Of a DNA stretch of 5,992 nucleotides, positions 1 through 5,696 are shown piece by piece. The stretch spans positions 1 to 5,992 of the forward strand of contig JASFIT010000298.1 of NCBI GenBank assembly GCA_050122535.1, given 5' to 3'. The DNA is from JASFEQ01 sp050122535. GTDB taxonomy: Bacteria; Desulfobacterota; DSM-4660; Desulfatiglandales; HGW-15. The notes beneath the pieces are model-generated. The model worked only from the letters and a program-made list of their open reading frames with translations, searched no databases and was not told the DNA's origin. The translations under genes and the position numbers were made by a program. Every line of letters begins with the position of its first letter. Position 1 is the stretch's first letter.

Positions 1-504
1 GAATCTGATAATTTAGGCATTATGACAAACCATCTGACACAACTATTGGTGGGCGCCCTGGGAATTAAGGCGTGTACCATATTTGCGCTGAACCCTGACA
101 CGACCGAGCTTGAGGTCTTGGCCAGTTTTGGATTGAGCATCAACTACATTAACAAGGGCCCTGTTTTGGCAGACAAAAGTATTGGCGATACTCTAAAGGG
201 GGAGTCCATCGTCATCGAGGATGTCACGAAAACCGACAAACTTCAGTATCCCAAAGAGGCCTCCGAGGAGGGCATAGGCAGCATGGTTTCTCTTCCCATA
301 AGATTTTATGGAGATCCCATAGGGGCATTGCGGCTCTACCATTCTGAGCCGTGGGATATTTCAAAGCGAGATCTCGAGTCTCTCCAACTGCTTGCTGACA
401 ATGTTGCCCTTGCCATGATGTACACCCGCCTCCTAAATGCCCTTCAATCCATTAAAGATACGATTAAAGAGTTGCCCATGGACGTGCCCTTTATTGAGAG
501 ATGA
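1..504 (+). CDS. GAF-domain protein, 5' partial
   Basis: This is the C-terminal part of a small GAF-domain protein. GAF domains bind small ligands or act as sensor/dimerisation modules in the cytoplasm; the ligand here cannot be read from sequence. What is seen is a single GAF fold: an N-terminal helix (NHLTQLLVGALGIKACTIF), the central strands (LEVLASFGLS), the IVIEDV and GSMVSLPI strands, GALRLY, then the long closing helix (LESLQLLADNVALAMMYTRL). There is no kinase, GGDEF or HTH domain before the stop at 502-504. The frame is open to base 1. An ATG at 22 would give 160 residues, but it has no convincing ribosome site and would start inside the first GAF helix, so the true start is probably upstream of the window. 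It may be a stand-alone sensor or the tail of a larger signalling protein. Confidence 0.8.
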   Translation, partial: ESDNLGIMTNHLTQLLVGALGIKACTIFALNPDTTELEVLASFGLSINYINKGPVLADKSIGDTLKGESIVIEDVTKTDKLQYPKEASEEGIGSMVSLPIRFYGDPIGALRLYHSEPWDISKRDLESLQLLADNVALAMMYTRLLNALQSIKDTIKELPMDVPFIER

Positions 505-655
505 GCGCGAGTGGCTCGGGACCACTAGCTCAACCAAATTTCTTCCATTTCTCACCCATATTCTATCCATTTGTACCATCTATTTGGATCAAGACGCGGC
601 GCCCCGGGTACTTTATCGCGTTCTGGCCTAAACCCCGGAATTCTGATAGGATTAC

Positions 656-684
656 TTGACAAAGAAAGCCGTGTGGATTAGTTT
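656..684 (+). promoter_or_regulatory. Possible weak sigma70-type promoter
   Basis: A perfect TTGACA at 656-661 is followed after 17 bases by TAGTTT at 679-684, which matches only three of six positions of the -10 consensus. It points toward the radical SAM gene but would leave a leader of nearly 290 nt crossing several hairpins. It is listed only because the -35 box and spacing are good; chance occurrence is quite possible. Confidence 0.2.
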
Positions 685-706
685 GTCGCGCAATTTAGTC
701 TGACAT

Positions 707-730
707 AAAAACCCTTGCCCTTTGGGCAAG
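707..730 (-). terminator. Terminator-like hairpin, leftward
   Basis: Read on the minus strand, this is a perfect 7-bp stem CTTGCCC/GGGCAAG with an AAA loop, then GG and a run of five T (A-run at 707-711 on the plus strand). That is the shape of an intrinsic terminator for leftward transcription. On the plus strand no T-run follows, so it would not stop rightward transcription. No leftward gene is visible to its right before mnmA, so its purpose is unclear. Confidence 0.4.
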
Positions 731-784
731 ATCAGAGTTCACTGGCTTTGCCATCTGAAGGATTGAAGGTTTTTCAAGTACAAC

Positions 785-834
785 CTGGATGCCCGCCGGA
801 GTTTATCCCGCACTTGATGCGGGGCGGGCATGAC
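785..834 (-). repeat. GTCAT...ATCCAG palindromic repeat, unit 1
   Basis: On the minus strand this begins GTCAT and ends ATCCAG. The outer arms are ATGCCCGCC at 789-797 and GGCGGGCAT at 823-831. Nested inside is a second stem, CCCGCA (807-812) against TGCGGG (818-823), with loop CTTGA; the two stems share base 823. Its ends match three other units in the window, which identifies it as a dispersed REP-like repeat rather than a gene-specific hairpin. Confidence 0.7.
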
Positions 835-847
835 GAAGTTGAGAGCT

Positions 848-874
848 GTCATTCCCGCGGAAGCGGGAATCCAG
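848..874 (+). repeat. GTCAT...ATCCAG palindromic repeat, unit 2
   Basis: This is a compact unit: GTC, then a perfect 8-bp stem ATTCCCGC (851-858) / GCGGGAAT (863-870) with loop GGAA, then CCAG. It lies 13 bases after unit 1 in the opposite orientation, so the two GTCAT ends face each other. Repeats of the form GTCATTCCCGC-loop-GCGGGAATCCAG are abundant in many proteobacterial genomes. Confidence 0.75.
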
Positions 875-964
875 TTGTGCTTTGCACCAGGGATAATTCA
901 GTTATCTTCCAAAGCAAAGTGTGACAGTCAAGCGAATACGTGATCTACGGGGAGCTTCACCTAT

Positions 965-968
965 AAGG
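965..968 (+). promoter_or_regulatory. Ribosome binding site that fixes the radical SAM start
   Basis: AAGG lies six bases before the ATG at 975. The open frame continues upstream to an in-frame GTG near 921, but that codon lacks a comparable site. The protein starting at 975 begins MKILLINPPY, the standard first strand of B12-binding radical SAM proteins. Confidence 0.6.
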
Positions 969-974
969 CATCGT

Positions 975-2510
975 ATGAAAATCCTGCTTATTAATCCACC
1001 ATACCTGACACTGACATCTCGCGTAGGAGTCGGTCATCAAATTCCCCTTGGCCTTTTAATGGTCGGCGGGCCACTCTTGGATGCGGGGCATGAGATCAAG
1101 CTCCTGGATGCTGAACGCCGACATCTCCCGATTAAAGCCATACTGGAAGAAGTAGACCGCTTTTCGCCAGACATGGTGATGACAGGGCATGCCGGCTCAA
1201 CCCCTGCGCACCCCACCTGCGTGATGATGCTAAAAGCCATTAAGCAGACATTTCCTGAGGTGATCACAGTCTACGGCGGTGTCTACCCCACCTTCCATGC
1301 CCAAGAGATTCTTCAACAGGAGGAGGGGGTGGATGTGATCGTACGGGGTGAGGGCGAGGCGGTTAGTTTGGCGTTGGTAAAGGCCATCGAATCGGGAAGA
1401 CCTCTCCGCACGGTAGAAGGGATCGCCTACCGCGTGGAAGGGCAACCAGATTTTACTTCAACCCCTGCACCAATCCAGAATCTGGATGCCTTTCGTATCG
1501 GCTGGGAATTGATCCAGAACTGGGATGACTACCAGTGCTTCGGCATGGGGCGGGCAGCTGTCTCCCAGTTTTCTCGTGGATGCCCACACGCCTGCACCTT
1601 TTGCGGGCAACAAGCGTTTTGGCAAGAGTGGCGACATCGTAATCCGGTGAAGGTGGCAGATGAGATCGAGTGGCTTCATCGTACCCACGGTGTACGTTTT
1701 ATCAGTCTGGCAGACGAAAACCCGACGACAGACAAAGCTGTTTGGCGGCATTTCTTGGAAGAGCTGGCAGCGCGAGACATTTCTGTCCATTTCTTTATTT
1801 CTATACGTACCCCCGATATCGTGCGGGATGCAGACATCTTACACCTTTATAAGAAGGCAGGTATCCAGTACATCCTTTTGGGCGTCGAGTCTGTGGATTC
1901 CGAAGTGCTAAAGGATATTAAGAAGGGGTCGACCACGCGGCAGGATTTGGAGGCCTGTCGTTTACTCAAGCAGCATGGGATTTTTTCAATCGTTGCGCAT
2001 GTTGTAGGTTTGCAAGAAGAGTCTTGGAAGACGTTTCGCATGGCCATGAAACAGTTGGCCTATTACAACGGCGACTTTGTGAACGTTACACACGTGACCC
2101 CCCACCGCTGGACTGAGTTCGCAAGGCAGGCCAAAGATCGTGCTATCATTCAGCCTGATGTGGGCAAATGGGACTACCGTCACCAGATTCTCTCGCAGCA
2201 AAAGCTTAGCCCCTGGAAAGTCTTTTTGGGTGCCAAATTGATTGAGGCCTTTGTCCATGCCCGTCCGGGCAAGCTCTGGTCTATTTTAGGGACACAAGAC
2301 CGGTTCCTTCGAAAGCAGCTCATCTGGTGCTTTATTCACACCACGGCGGTGTATTGGGCAGAAGTCATTTTGTGGAAGGCGACCCGATCGCCCAAAAAAG
2401 CCTCCTCCCATGCTCTTCCTAACCCCTTAGACCAGAGTTCCCACAGGGGACTCGGCTCCAGACTGAAAAAGCTGGCATCCAATGCGCCCATGCTCAGATC
2501 TCTTTTTTAA
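975..2510 (+). CDS. B12-binding radical SAM protein, BchE-like
   Basis: This 511-residue protein has a cobalamin-binding-type N-terminal domain (about residues 1-150) followed by a radical SAM domain. Visible are the first strand MKILLINPPY, YGGVYPTFH at 100-108, RGEGE at 124-128, and the [4Fe-4S]/SAM motif C203-x3-C207-x2-C210 in RGCPHACTFC. LADENPT and LGVES (G303) follow. No classical DxHxxG cobalamin ligand is seen, as in other class B relatives. The stretch from RGCP through ADENPT, with FW and DEIEWL after the cluster, closely resembles BchE, the anaerobic Mg-protoporphyrin IX monomethyl ester cyclase. No other pigment gene is in the window, so the substrate is unknown. It could be a methyltransferase or oxidative cyclase on another molecule. 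The C-terminal tail (about 455-511) is basic and hydrophobic and may contact membrane. The gene is convergent with mnmA, 109 bp apart. Confidence 0.88.
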   Translation: MKILLINPPYLTLTSRVGVGHQIPLGLLMVGGPLLDAGHEIKLLDAERRHLPIKAILEEVDRFSPDMVMTGHAGSTPAHPTCVMMLKAIKQTFPEVITVYGGVYPTFHAQEILQQEEGVDVIVRGEGEAVSLALVKAIESGRPLRTVEGIAYRVEGQPDFTSTPAPIQNLDAFRIGWELIQNWDDYQCFGMGRAAVSQFSRGCPHACTFCGQQAFWQEWRHRNPVKVADEIEWLHRTHGVRFISLADENPTTDKAVWRHFLEELAARDISVHFFISIRTPDIVRDADILHLYKKAGIQYILLGVESVDSEVLKDIKKGSTTRQDLEACRLLKQHGIFSIVAHVVGLQEESWKTFRMAMKQLAYYNGDFVNVTHVTPHRWTEFARQAKDRAIIQPDVGKWDYRHQILSQQKLSPWKVFLGAKLIEAFVHARPGKLWSILGTQDRFLRKQLIWCFIHTTAVYWAEVILWKATRSPKKASSHALPNPLDQSSHRGLGSRLKKLASNAPMLRSLF

Positions 2511-2619
2511 ACCCTCTCCGGTTGATCAACCATTCATCCGAAAGATGTTACAGGAGGGCTTTTCGGCAGATAGGGTTATCCAGTTGGTGGATGGGAAATA
2601 TGGGCATAAGAATACGTAG

Positions 2620-3717
2620 TCAGATGGAATGTTCGATAATCCCGCCACCAAGCACCACGTCATCAGCGTAAAAAACCGCGGACTGGCCCGGGGTGACAGA
2701 CATCTGTGGTTCATCAAACACTATTTTTGCCCGGTTATGTTCATGGGGGTAGAGGGTTGAATCCGCCTCTTTGTGCTGGAGGCGGATTTTTGCTTTTACT
2801 TTATGCGGCTTGTCAAGCTGGTCAATGGCAATGAGGTTGAGGTTGGCCGCGATAAGGCCTTGTGCAAGAAGGTTTTCCCTGTCACTGACTACGATCCTGT
2901 TTCTCTGCGCATCAATCCTTAACACATAAAGCGGACGGCCTGATGCAATGCCCAGACCTTTGCGCTGTCCCACGGTGTAGTGAATGATGCCCCTGTGTTT
3001 TCCGAGGAGATTGCCGTTTTCATCCACGATTTCGCCTTCCTTTATCTCTTCTTCATGAAAAAGAGAGGCGTAATCCGTACCCGATATGAAATCCTGGCTT
3101 TCAGGGCGGTCAGCAGTCTGTAACCCGAGGGCGTGGGCCATCTCTCTCACCTGGGGTTTTGCATATCCACCAACGGGAAAGAGCGTGCAGGAAAGTTGCT
3201 CAGGCGTTAGCGCATAAAGGAAATAGGTTTGGTCCTTGGATAGATCTACAGCCCTTTTCAGCAGAAAGCGTCCCTCAGATTCCGCAATTTGCGCATAATG
3301 GCCTGTAGCAAAGAAGTCAAAATCTGCACCCAGCTCTTTTGTCTTTTCCAAAAGAAATCCAAACTTGAGTTTGTGGTTACAGACGATGCACGGGTTTGGC
3401 GTCCTGCCTTCGAGATACTCACTCCTGAAGTACTCAATGACATGGTTTCTGAACTCTTCTCTCAGGTCGATGGCGTGAAACGGGATCCCAAGTTTGTGGC
3501 AGACATGGGCTGCAGACTTCAGGTCCTCCTCTTCCCCGGGACCATAACAGGCGTGTCTCTCAGATTCCGTTATTATTGGCATAGAGGCGTCAAAAATCAT
3601 CATGCTGACACCGATCACCTCATATCCTTTTTCTTTGAGCAGGGCTGCGGCGATGGAGGAGTCAACCCCTCCGCTCAGCCCCACGACAACTTTTTTGCCT
3701 TTAGGACGCATCGTCAT
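2620..3717 (-). CDS. mnmA: tRNA-specific 2-thiouridylase MnmA
   Basis: MnmA adenylates U34 of the tRNAs for Lys, Glu and Gln and replaces its 2-oxygen with sulfur in the cytoplasm. The 365-residue protein is of normal length. Seen are the PP-loop SGGVDSS (15-21), CYGPGEEED (57-65), GRTPNPCIVCN (104-114), FATGHYA (136-142), HYTVGQRKGL (246-255) and the C-terminal TPGQ...LGGG beta-barrel end (342-359). It departs from the classical enzyme: E. coli has NPDxxCN and SQDICF with two active-site cysteines. Here the first motif has C110 and C113, and the second reads SQDF (207-210) with no cysteine. It may therefore belong to a CxxC-type subgroup, perhaps cluster-dependent. The start at 3717 has no clear Shine-Dalgarno; M3 at 3711 is an alternative. 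No convincing terminator separates it from the radical SAM gene: a 12-bp palindrome lies at 2520-2531 without a T-run. Confidence 0.93.
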   Translation of the reverse strand: MTMRPKGKKVVVGLSGGVDSSIAAALLKEKGYEVIGVSMMIFDASMPIITESERHACYGPGEEEDLKSAAHVCHKLGIPFHAIDLREEFRNHVIEYFRSEYLEGRTPNPCIVCNHKLKFGFLLEKTKELGADFDFFATGHYAQIAESEGRFLLKRAVDLSKDQTYFLYALTPEQLSCTLFPVGGYAKPQVREMAHALGLQTADRPESQDFISGTDYASLFHEEEIKEGEIVDENGNLLGKHRGIIHYTVGQRKGLGIASGRPLYVLRIDAQRNRIVVSDRENLLAQGLIAANLNLIAIDQLDKPHKVKAKIRLQHKEADSTLYPHEHNRAKIVFDEPQMSVTPGQSAVFYADDVVLGGGIIEHSI

Positions 3718-3796
3718 TGTTTTGTGTCTTTATTGATACTCGGTTCTGGCCAAATTCAATCGTGTAGATTCGCCTTACCTGTCCCGAGCCGGAATG

Positions 3797-3826
3797 GGGT
3801 AGGGGAGCCTAAAGGCTACCCTACCC
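3797..3826. repeat. Strong GTAGGG...CCCTAC palindrome
   Basis: An 8-bp perfect stem GGGTAGGG (3797-3804) / CCCTACCC (3819-3826) is continued, after one G/A mismatch, by AGCC (3806-3809) / GGCT (3814-3817) around the loop TAAA. Imperfect pairing extends outward to about 3782-3836. No T-run follows on either strand, so it is not a terminator. It resembles the GTAGGGG...CCCCTAC dispersed palindromes of environmental anaerobes; that family membership is inference. Confidence 0.55.
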
Positions 3827-3946
3827 GGTCGTGGGAAGTCAAATGCACAGCTTATTCATCTGGGCTGGGCCTATTCCACCGGAAAGGGAGCCGGGAAGAG
3901 GGAAGAAAGGATTTAGAATCTCCTACGATTAAAGGGAATTCTCCCG

Positions 3947-3975
3947 TTGACAATAGTACCACCAAGTAGTATACA
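3947..3975 (+). promoter_or_regulatory. Probable sigma70-type promoter for hdrC-hdrB
   Basis: A perfect -35 box TTGACA (3947-3952) is followed after exactly 17 bases by TATACA (3970-3975), four of six matches to the -10 consensus. The transcript would start near 3982, about 75 nt before the hdrC ATG. It is the only good candidate in the divergent spacer. No operator was identified, although the -10 box overlaps the palindrome GTATAC. Confidence 0.5.
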
Positions 3976-4043
3976 TGATCAAAGAAAAACGAGGCTTTTT
4001 TGCGGTCCATACGACCTGTTGTTGCCAGTATGCGAGGAGCGAG

Positions 4044-4049
4044 AAGGAG
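4044..4049 (+). promoter_or_regulatory. Ribosome binding site that fixes the hdrC start
   Basis: AAGGAG lies seven bases before the ATG at 4057. The frame is open back to an ATG at 4000, but that would add 19 basic residues unlike HdrC and would bury this site in coding sequence. A GTG at 4054 is directly adjacent and is a less likely alternative. Confidence 0.75.
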
Positions 4050-4056
4050 AAAAGTG

Positions 4057-4587
4057 ATGGAATCTGTGAAAACCCTGGATTTGAACAAGGATAGAAACAA
4101 GGCGTTTGTGAACGATATGTTCTCATCTATCCAGGCAAAGACCTCTGCCTATTGCTTCCAGTGTATGACCTGTACAAACGGCTGTCCAGTGGTGCTCAAC
4201 TACCAGCCAAATCCCAAGGAAGAGCTGGATCTGCTGCCACACCAGATCATGTATTCAGTTCGCCTAGGGCTCAAAGACCTGGTCTTGGAGTCAAGGATGC
4301 TGTGGGCATGCACGGAATGCTATATGTGCACCGAATACTGTCCTCAGGGCATACAGGTCTGCGATGTGATATATGAACTCAAGAACTTGGCTGTAAAGGA
4401 ACGCAAGAATCTCATCCCAAGGGGTCTCCGAATCTTTGCCAATACCCTTTTGGACCAGGGCCGCACGGCCGAGATCATGGATTGGGAGCGAGAAGACCTG
4501 GAACTCCCGGATCTGAGTGGCGCGGGTGATGAGGTTCTTCAGGAATTGTTAAGAAAGCTGGGCTTGCCCGAACTTATTGAACCCTAA
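4057..4587 (+). CDS. hdrC: Heterodisulfide reductase-like iron-sulfur subunit HdrC
   Basis: This 176-residue cytoplasmic protein has two [4Fe-4S] ferredoxin-type motifs: C33-x2-C36-x2-C39-x3-C43-P and C85-x2-C88-x2-C91-x3-C95-P. This is the HdrC arrangement, passing electrons from an HdrA-type flavoprotein or other donor to HdrB. There are no membrane segments, so it is not the membrane-fused HdrDE or QmoC form. Methanogens use this module on CoM-S-S-CoB; sulfate reducers carry many homologues whose thiol substrates and partners are mostly undefined, and no HdrA is visible here. The C-terminus is odd. The last codons and the stop TAA (4585-4587) lie inside the left inverted repeat of a small element, so the original protein probably ended three residues later in AKS. 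Ferredoxin-like subunits of other CCG-protein complexes are the main alternative. Confidence 0.88.
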   Translation: MESVKTLDLNKDRNKAFVNDMFSSIQAKTSAYCFQCMTCTNGCPVVLNYQPNPKEELDLLPHQIMYSVRLGLKDLVLESRMLWACTECYMCTEYCPQGIQVCDVIYELKNLAVKERKNLIPRGLRIFANTLLDQGRTAEIMDWEREDLELPDLSGAGDEVLQELLRKLGLPELIEP

Positions 4588-4609
4588 CGTTGCATAAACA
4601 ATCCGGTGA
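4581..4609 (+). repeat. Left terminal inverted repeat of the MITE
   Basis: This is the left 29-bp arm. It contains the last hdrC sense codon (CCC) and its stop codon. It differs from the reverse complement of the right arm at three positions (4586, 4602, 4605). Confidence 0.75.
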
Positions 4610-4611
4610 GA

Positions 4612-4692
4612 ATGAGCAAAAGTAAGAACCCGAAAGGAATTCCATGCGTTGAGGATGCTCTTAGAAAACATGACCAACCGTGGTGTCTATAA
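4612..4692 (+). pseudogene. 26-codon ORF inside the MITE, possible transposase remnant
   Basis: An ATG just inside the left inverted repeat opens a 26-codon frame starting MSKSKNPKGIP and ending HDQPWCL before TAA. Its position, at the transposase start expected in an insertion sequence, suggests that the element is an internal deletion of a larger IS that kept only the first codons. No family was recognised and there is no strong ribosome site. It may equally be a chance open frame, and I do not propose a functional peptide. Confidence 0.25.
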
Positions 4693-4703
4693 AAAGAGAG
4701 AAA

Positions 4704-4732
4704 TCACTGGTTTGTTTATGCAACGTCAGGGT
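4704..4732 (-). repeat. Right terminal inverted repeat of the MITE
   Basis: This is the right 29-bp arm, ending 26 bases before the hdrB ATG. With the left arm it could fold the hdrC-hdrB transcript into a long hairpin. Confidence 0.75.
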
Positions 4733-4758
4733 GAAGCCAAATCATAGAGAGGGAAAAA

Positions 4759-5658
4759 ATGAAAAAATACGCTTTGTTTCTGGGGTGTAACATACCAGCC
4801 CGTGTGTTCCAGTATGAGGCCTCAGCTCGCCTCGTTCTCAAGGAGTTGGGCATAGAACTGGTGGACATAGAAGAATTTAGTTGCTGCGGGCCGGTGCCCC
4901 TCCGTTCCCTCTCCTTTGAGCTGTTTCTTGCGGCAGGTGCCCGTAACCTCGGCCTGGCCGAAGCACAAGGCTTGGACGTCATGTGCCTCTGCAGTGGCTG
5001 TTTCAGCACCCTCAGTGACGTAAACCACCATCTGAAAGAAGACTCCGAGCTGCGGGCCGCCGTGAATAAAAATTTGGCGTCCTTCAACGTGGCTTACAAT
5101 GCTGGCATTGAGGTGAAGCACTTCCTCAAGGTGCTCTATCAGGATGTTGGGCTAGAAAACATAGAGAAACGAATTGTCCGCCGTTTCAATGACCTGAAGA
5201 TCGCCACGCATTATGGGTGCCATACCATCAGACCCAGTAAGGTGGTTCAGTTCGACGAAAGCTTTCCGCCAATCCTCTTTGATAAGTTGGTGGATGTTAC
5301 CGGTGTAGAGAGTGTCCCATGGGCCGCCAAATCTGCCTGTTGCGGAGGACCAGCCATTGCGGTGAACGAGAGTCTTGCCCTGGATCTTTGCCAAAAGAAG
5401 CTGGCCGACGCCAAAGAGTGGAATGCCGATTTTCTCTGCACGTCTTGTCCATTCTGTCACGTGCAGTTCGATACCATGCAGGCTAAGATTGCCTCGGAAC
5501 GAGATCAAAAATACGATATCCCCTGCATCCTTTATTCTCAACTTCTCGGCCTGGCCATGGACCTTGACCGGGAGCTGCTCGGTATAGACCAAAATCGACT
5601 CTCTCTGGAGAAGCTGGAATCCGCCCTGGGTCCAGCCCAGCCAAAAGCGGCCGCTTAA
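4759..5658 (+). CDS. hdrB: Heterodisulfide reductase-like subunit HdrB, two CCG domains
   Basis: This 299-residue protein has the two cysteine-rich CCG domains of HdrB. The first is C10-x31-C42C43-x34-C78-x2-C81; the second is C154-x39-C194C195-x34-C230-x2-C233, with an extra C227. In HdrB these bind noncubane [4Fe-4S] clusters at which disulfides are reduced or formed. All key cysteines are intact. Length is normal for HdrB, and an alanine-rich tail follows the last domain. The ATG at 4759 is preceded closely by GAGAGGG (4747-4753) and the sequence starts MKKYALFLGC, the usual HdrB N-terminus. It follows hdrC on the same strand after a gap of 171 bp, of which most is the inserted element. 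It most likely acts as a cytoplasmic HdrBC module; substrate and electron donor are unknown. Other CCG proteins (glycolate oxidase GlcF, LutA, SdhE) are less likely because of the HdrC neighbour and domain spacing. Confidence 0.92.
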   Translation: MKKYALFLGCNIPARVFQYEASARLVLKELGIELVDIEEFSCCGPVPLRSLSFELFLAAGARNLGLAEAQGLDVMCLCSGCFSTLSDVNHHLKEDSELRAAVNKNLASFNVAYNAGIEVKHFLKVLYQDVGLENIEKRIVRRFNDLKIATHYGCHTIRPSKVVQFDESFPPILFDKLVDVTGVESVPWAAKSACCGGPAIAVNESLALDLCQKKLADAKEWNADFLCTSCPFCHVQFDTMQAKIASERDQKYDIPCILYSQLLGLAMDLDRELLGIDQNRLSLEKLESALGPAQPKAAA

Positions 5659-5696
5659 ACCACCAAGACAACCTGATCAGGGCTGCCCCGGGTAAT

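Larger units (their letters stand above)
505..974. other. Non-coding spacer with hairpins and repeats
   Basis: No gene is supported in these 470 bases. Short open frames here run through palindromes and have no ribosome site or recognisable protein. The left part (505-650) shows only a weak AGTGG/CCACT stem at 510-526 just after the GAF stop, without a T-run. The middle holds a possible promoter and a leftward terminator-like hairpin. The right part holds two palindromic repeats facing each other. These are listed separately. Confidence 0.6.
3718..4056. other. Divergent spacer between mnmA and hdrC
   Basis: These 339 bases separate two genes transcribed away from each other. They hold a palindromic repeat (3797-3826), a purine-rich stretch (about 3889-3910) and the hdrC promoter with a leader of about 75 nt. 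For mnmA only a poor minus-strand candidate was found: TTGAAT (3754-3759 reversed) and TATCAA (3733-3738 reversed), 15 bases apart. Open frames crossing the region are continuations of antisense frames over mnmA and are not credible genes. Confidence 0.55.
4581..4732. mobile_element. Putative 152-bp MITE between hdrC and hdrB
   Basis: Terminal inverted repeats lie at 4581-4609 and 4704-4732 and match at 26 of 29 positions. The core ACGTTGCATAAACAA (4587-4601) and its complement (4712-4726) are perfect, and the outermost ACCCT/AGGGT also match. The dinucleotide GA flanks both ends (4579-4580 and 4733-4734), a possible 2-bp target duplication. Taking out the element plus one GA joins ATT-GA to A-GCC-AAA-TCA-TAG. 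This extends hdrC by AKS and leaves 11 nt to the hdrB start, a typical operon junction, which strongly suggests insertion into a once compact pair. No complete transposase is encoded, so movement would need one in trans. The IS family is not identified. The alternative is a transcribed stem-loop that merely looks like an element. Confidence 0.7.

Noticed and set aside
437..631. 64-codon open frame overlapping the GAF gene end
   Set aside because: It overlaps a better-supported gene in another frame and has no recognisable protein features or ribosome site.
715..924. 69-codon open frame in the first spacer
   Set aside because: It starts with TTG inside a hairpin and reads through two palindromic repeats. 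It has no ribosome site, and its composition comes from the repeats.
921..974. Upstream GTG start for the radical SAM protein
   Set aside because: The 18 extra residues are basic and unlike the family, while ATG 975 has AAGG six bases upstream and begins the canonical first strand.
2520..2566. Palindrome GGTTGATCAACC and the CCGAAA/TTTCGG stem as a terminator between convergent genes
   Set aside because: The stems are short or have a 17-base loop, and no T-run follows on either strand.
2545..2616. 23-codon frame starting MLQEGFSADRV between the two convergent genes
   Set aside because: It looks faintly helix-like but is too short. The AGGAGG-like sequence lies inside it rather than before its start, and no family could be named.
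3289..3969. 226-codon plus-strand frame opposite the mnmA 5' half
   Set aside because: It is a shadow of mnmA, whose conserved motifs leave no doubt about the coding strand. It has no family features of its own.
3981..4001. A-rich/T-rich hairpin before hdrC as an attenuator
   Set aside because: The stem is essentially A-T only with a mismatch near the loop, too weak to support.
4000..4056. Upstream ATG start for hdrC at 4000
   Set aside because: It would add an arginine-rich stretch that encodes the ribosome site AAGGAG. The ATG at 4057 fits that site and the family.
5152..5592. 146-codon minus-strand frame opposite hdrB
   Set aside because: It is antisense to the conserved CCG domains of HdrB and has no ribosome site or recognisable motif.
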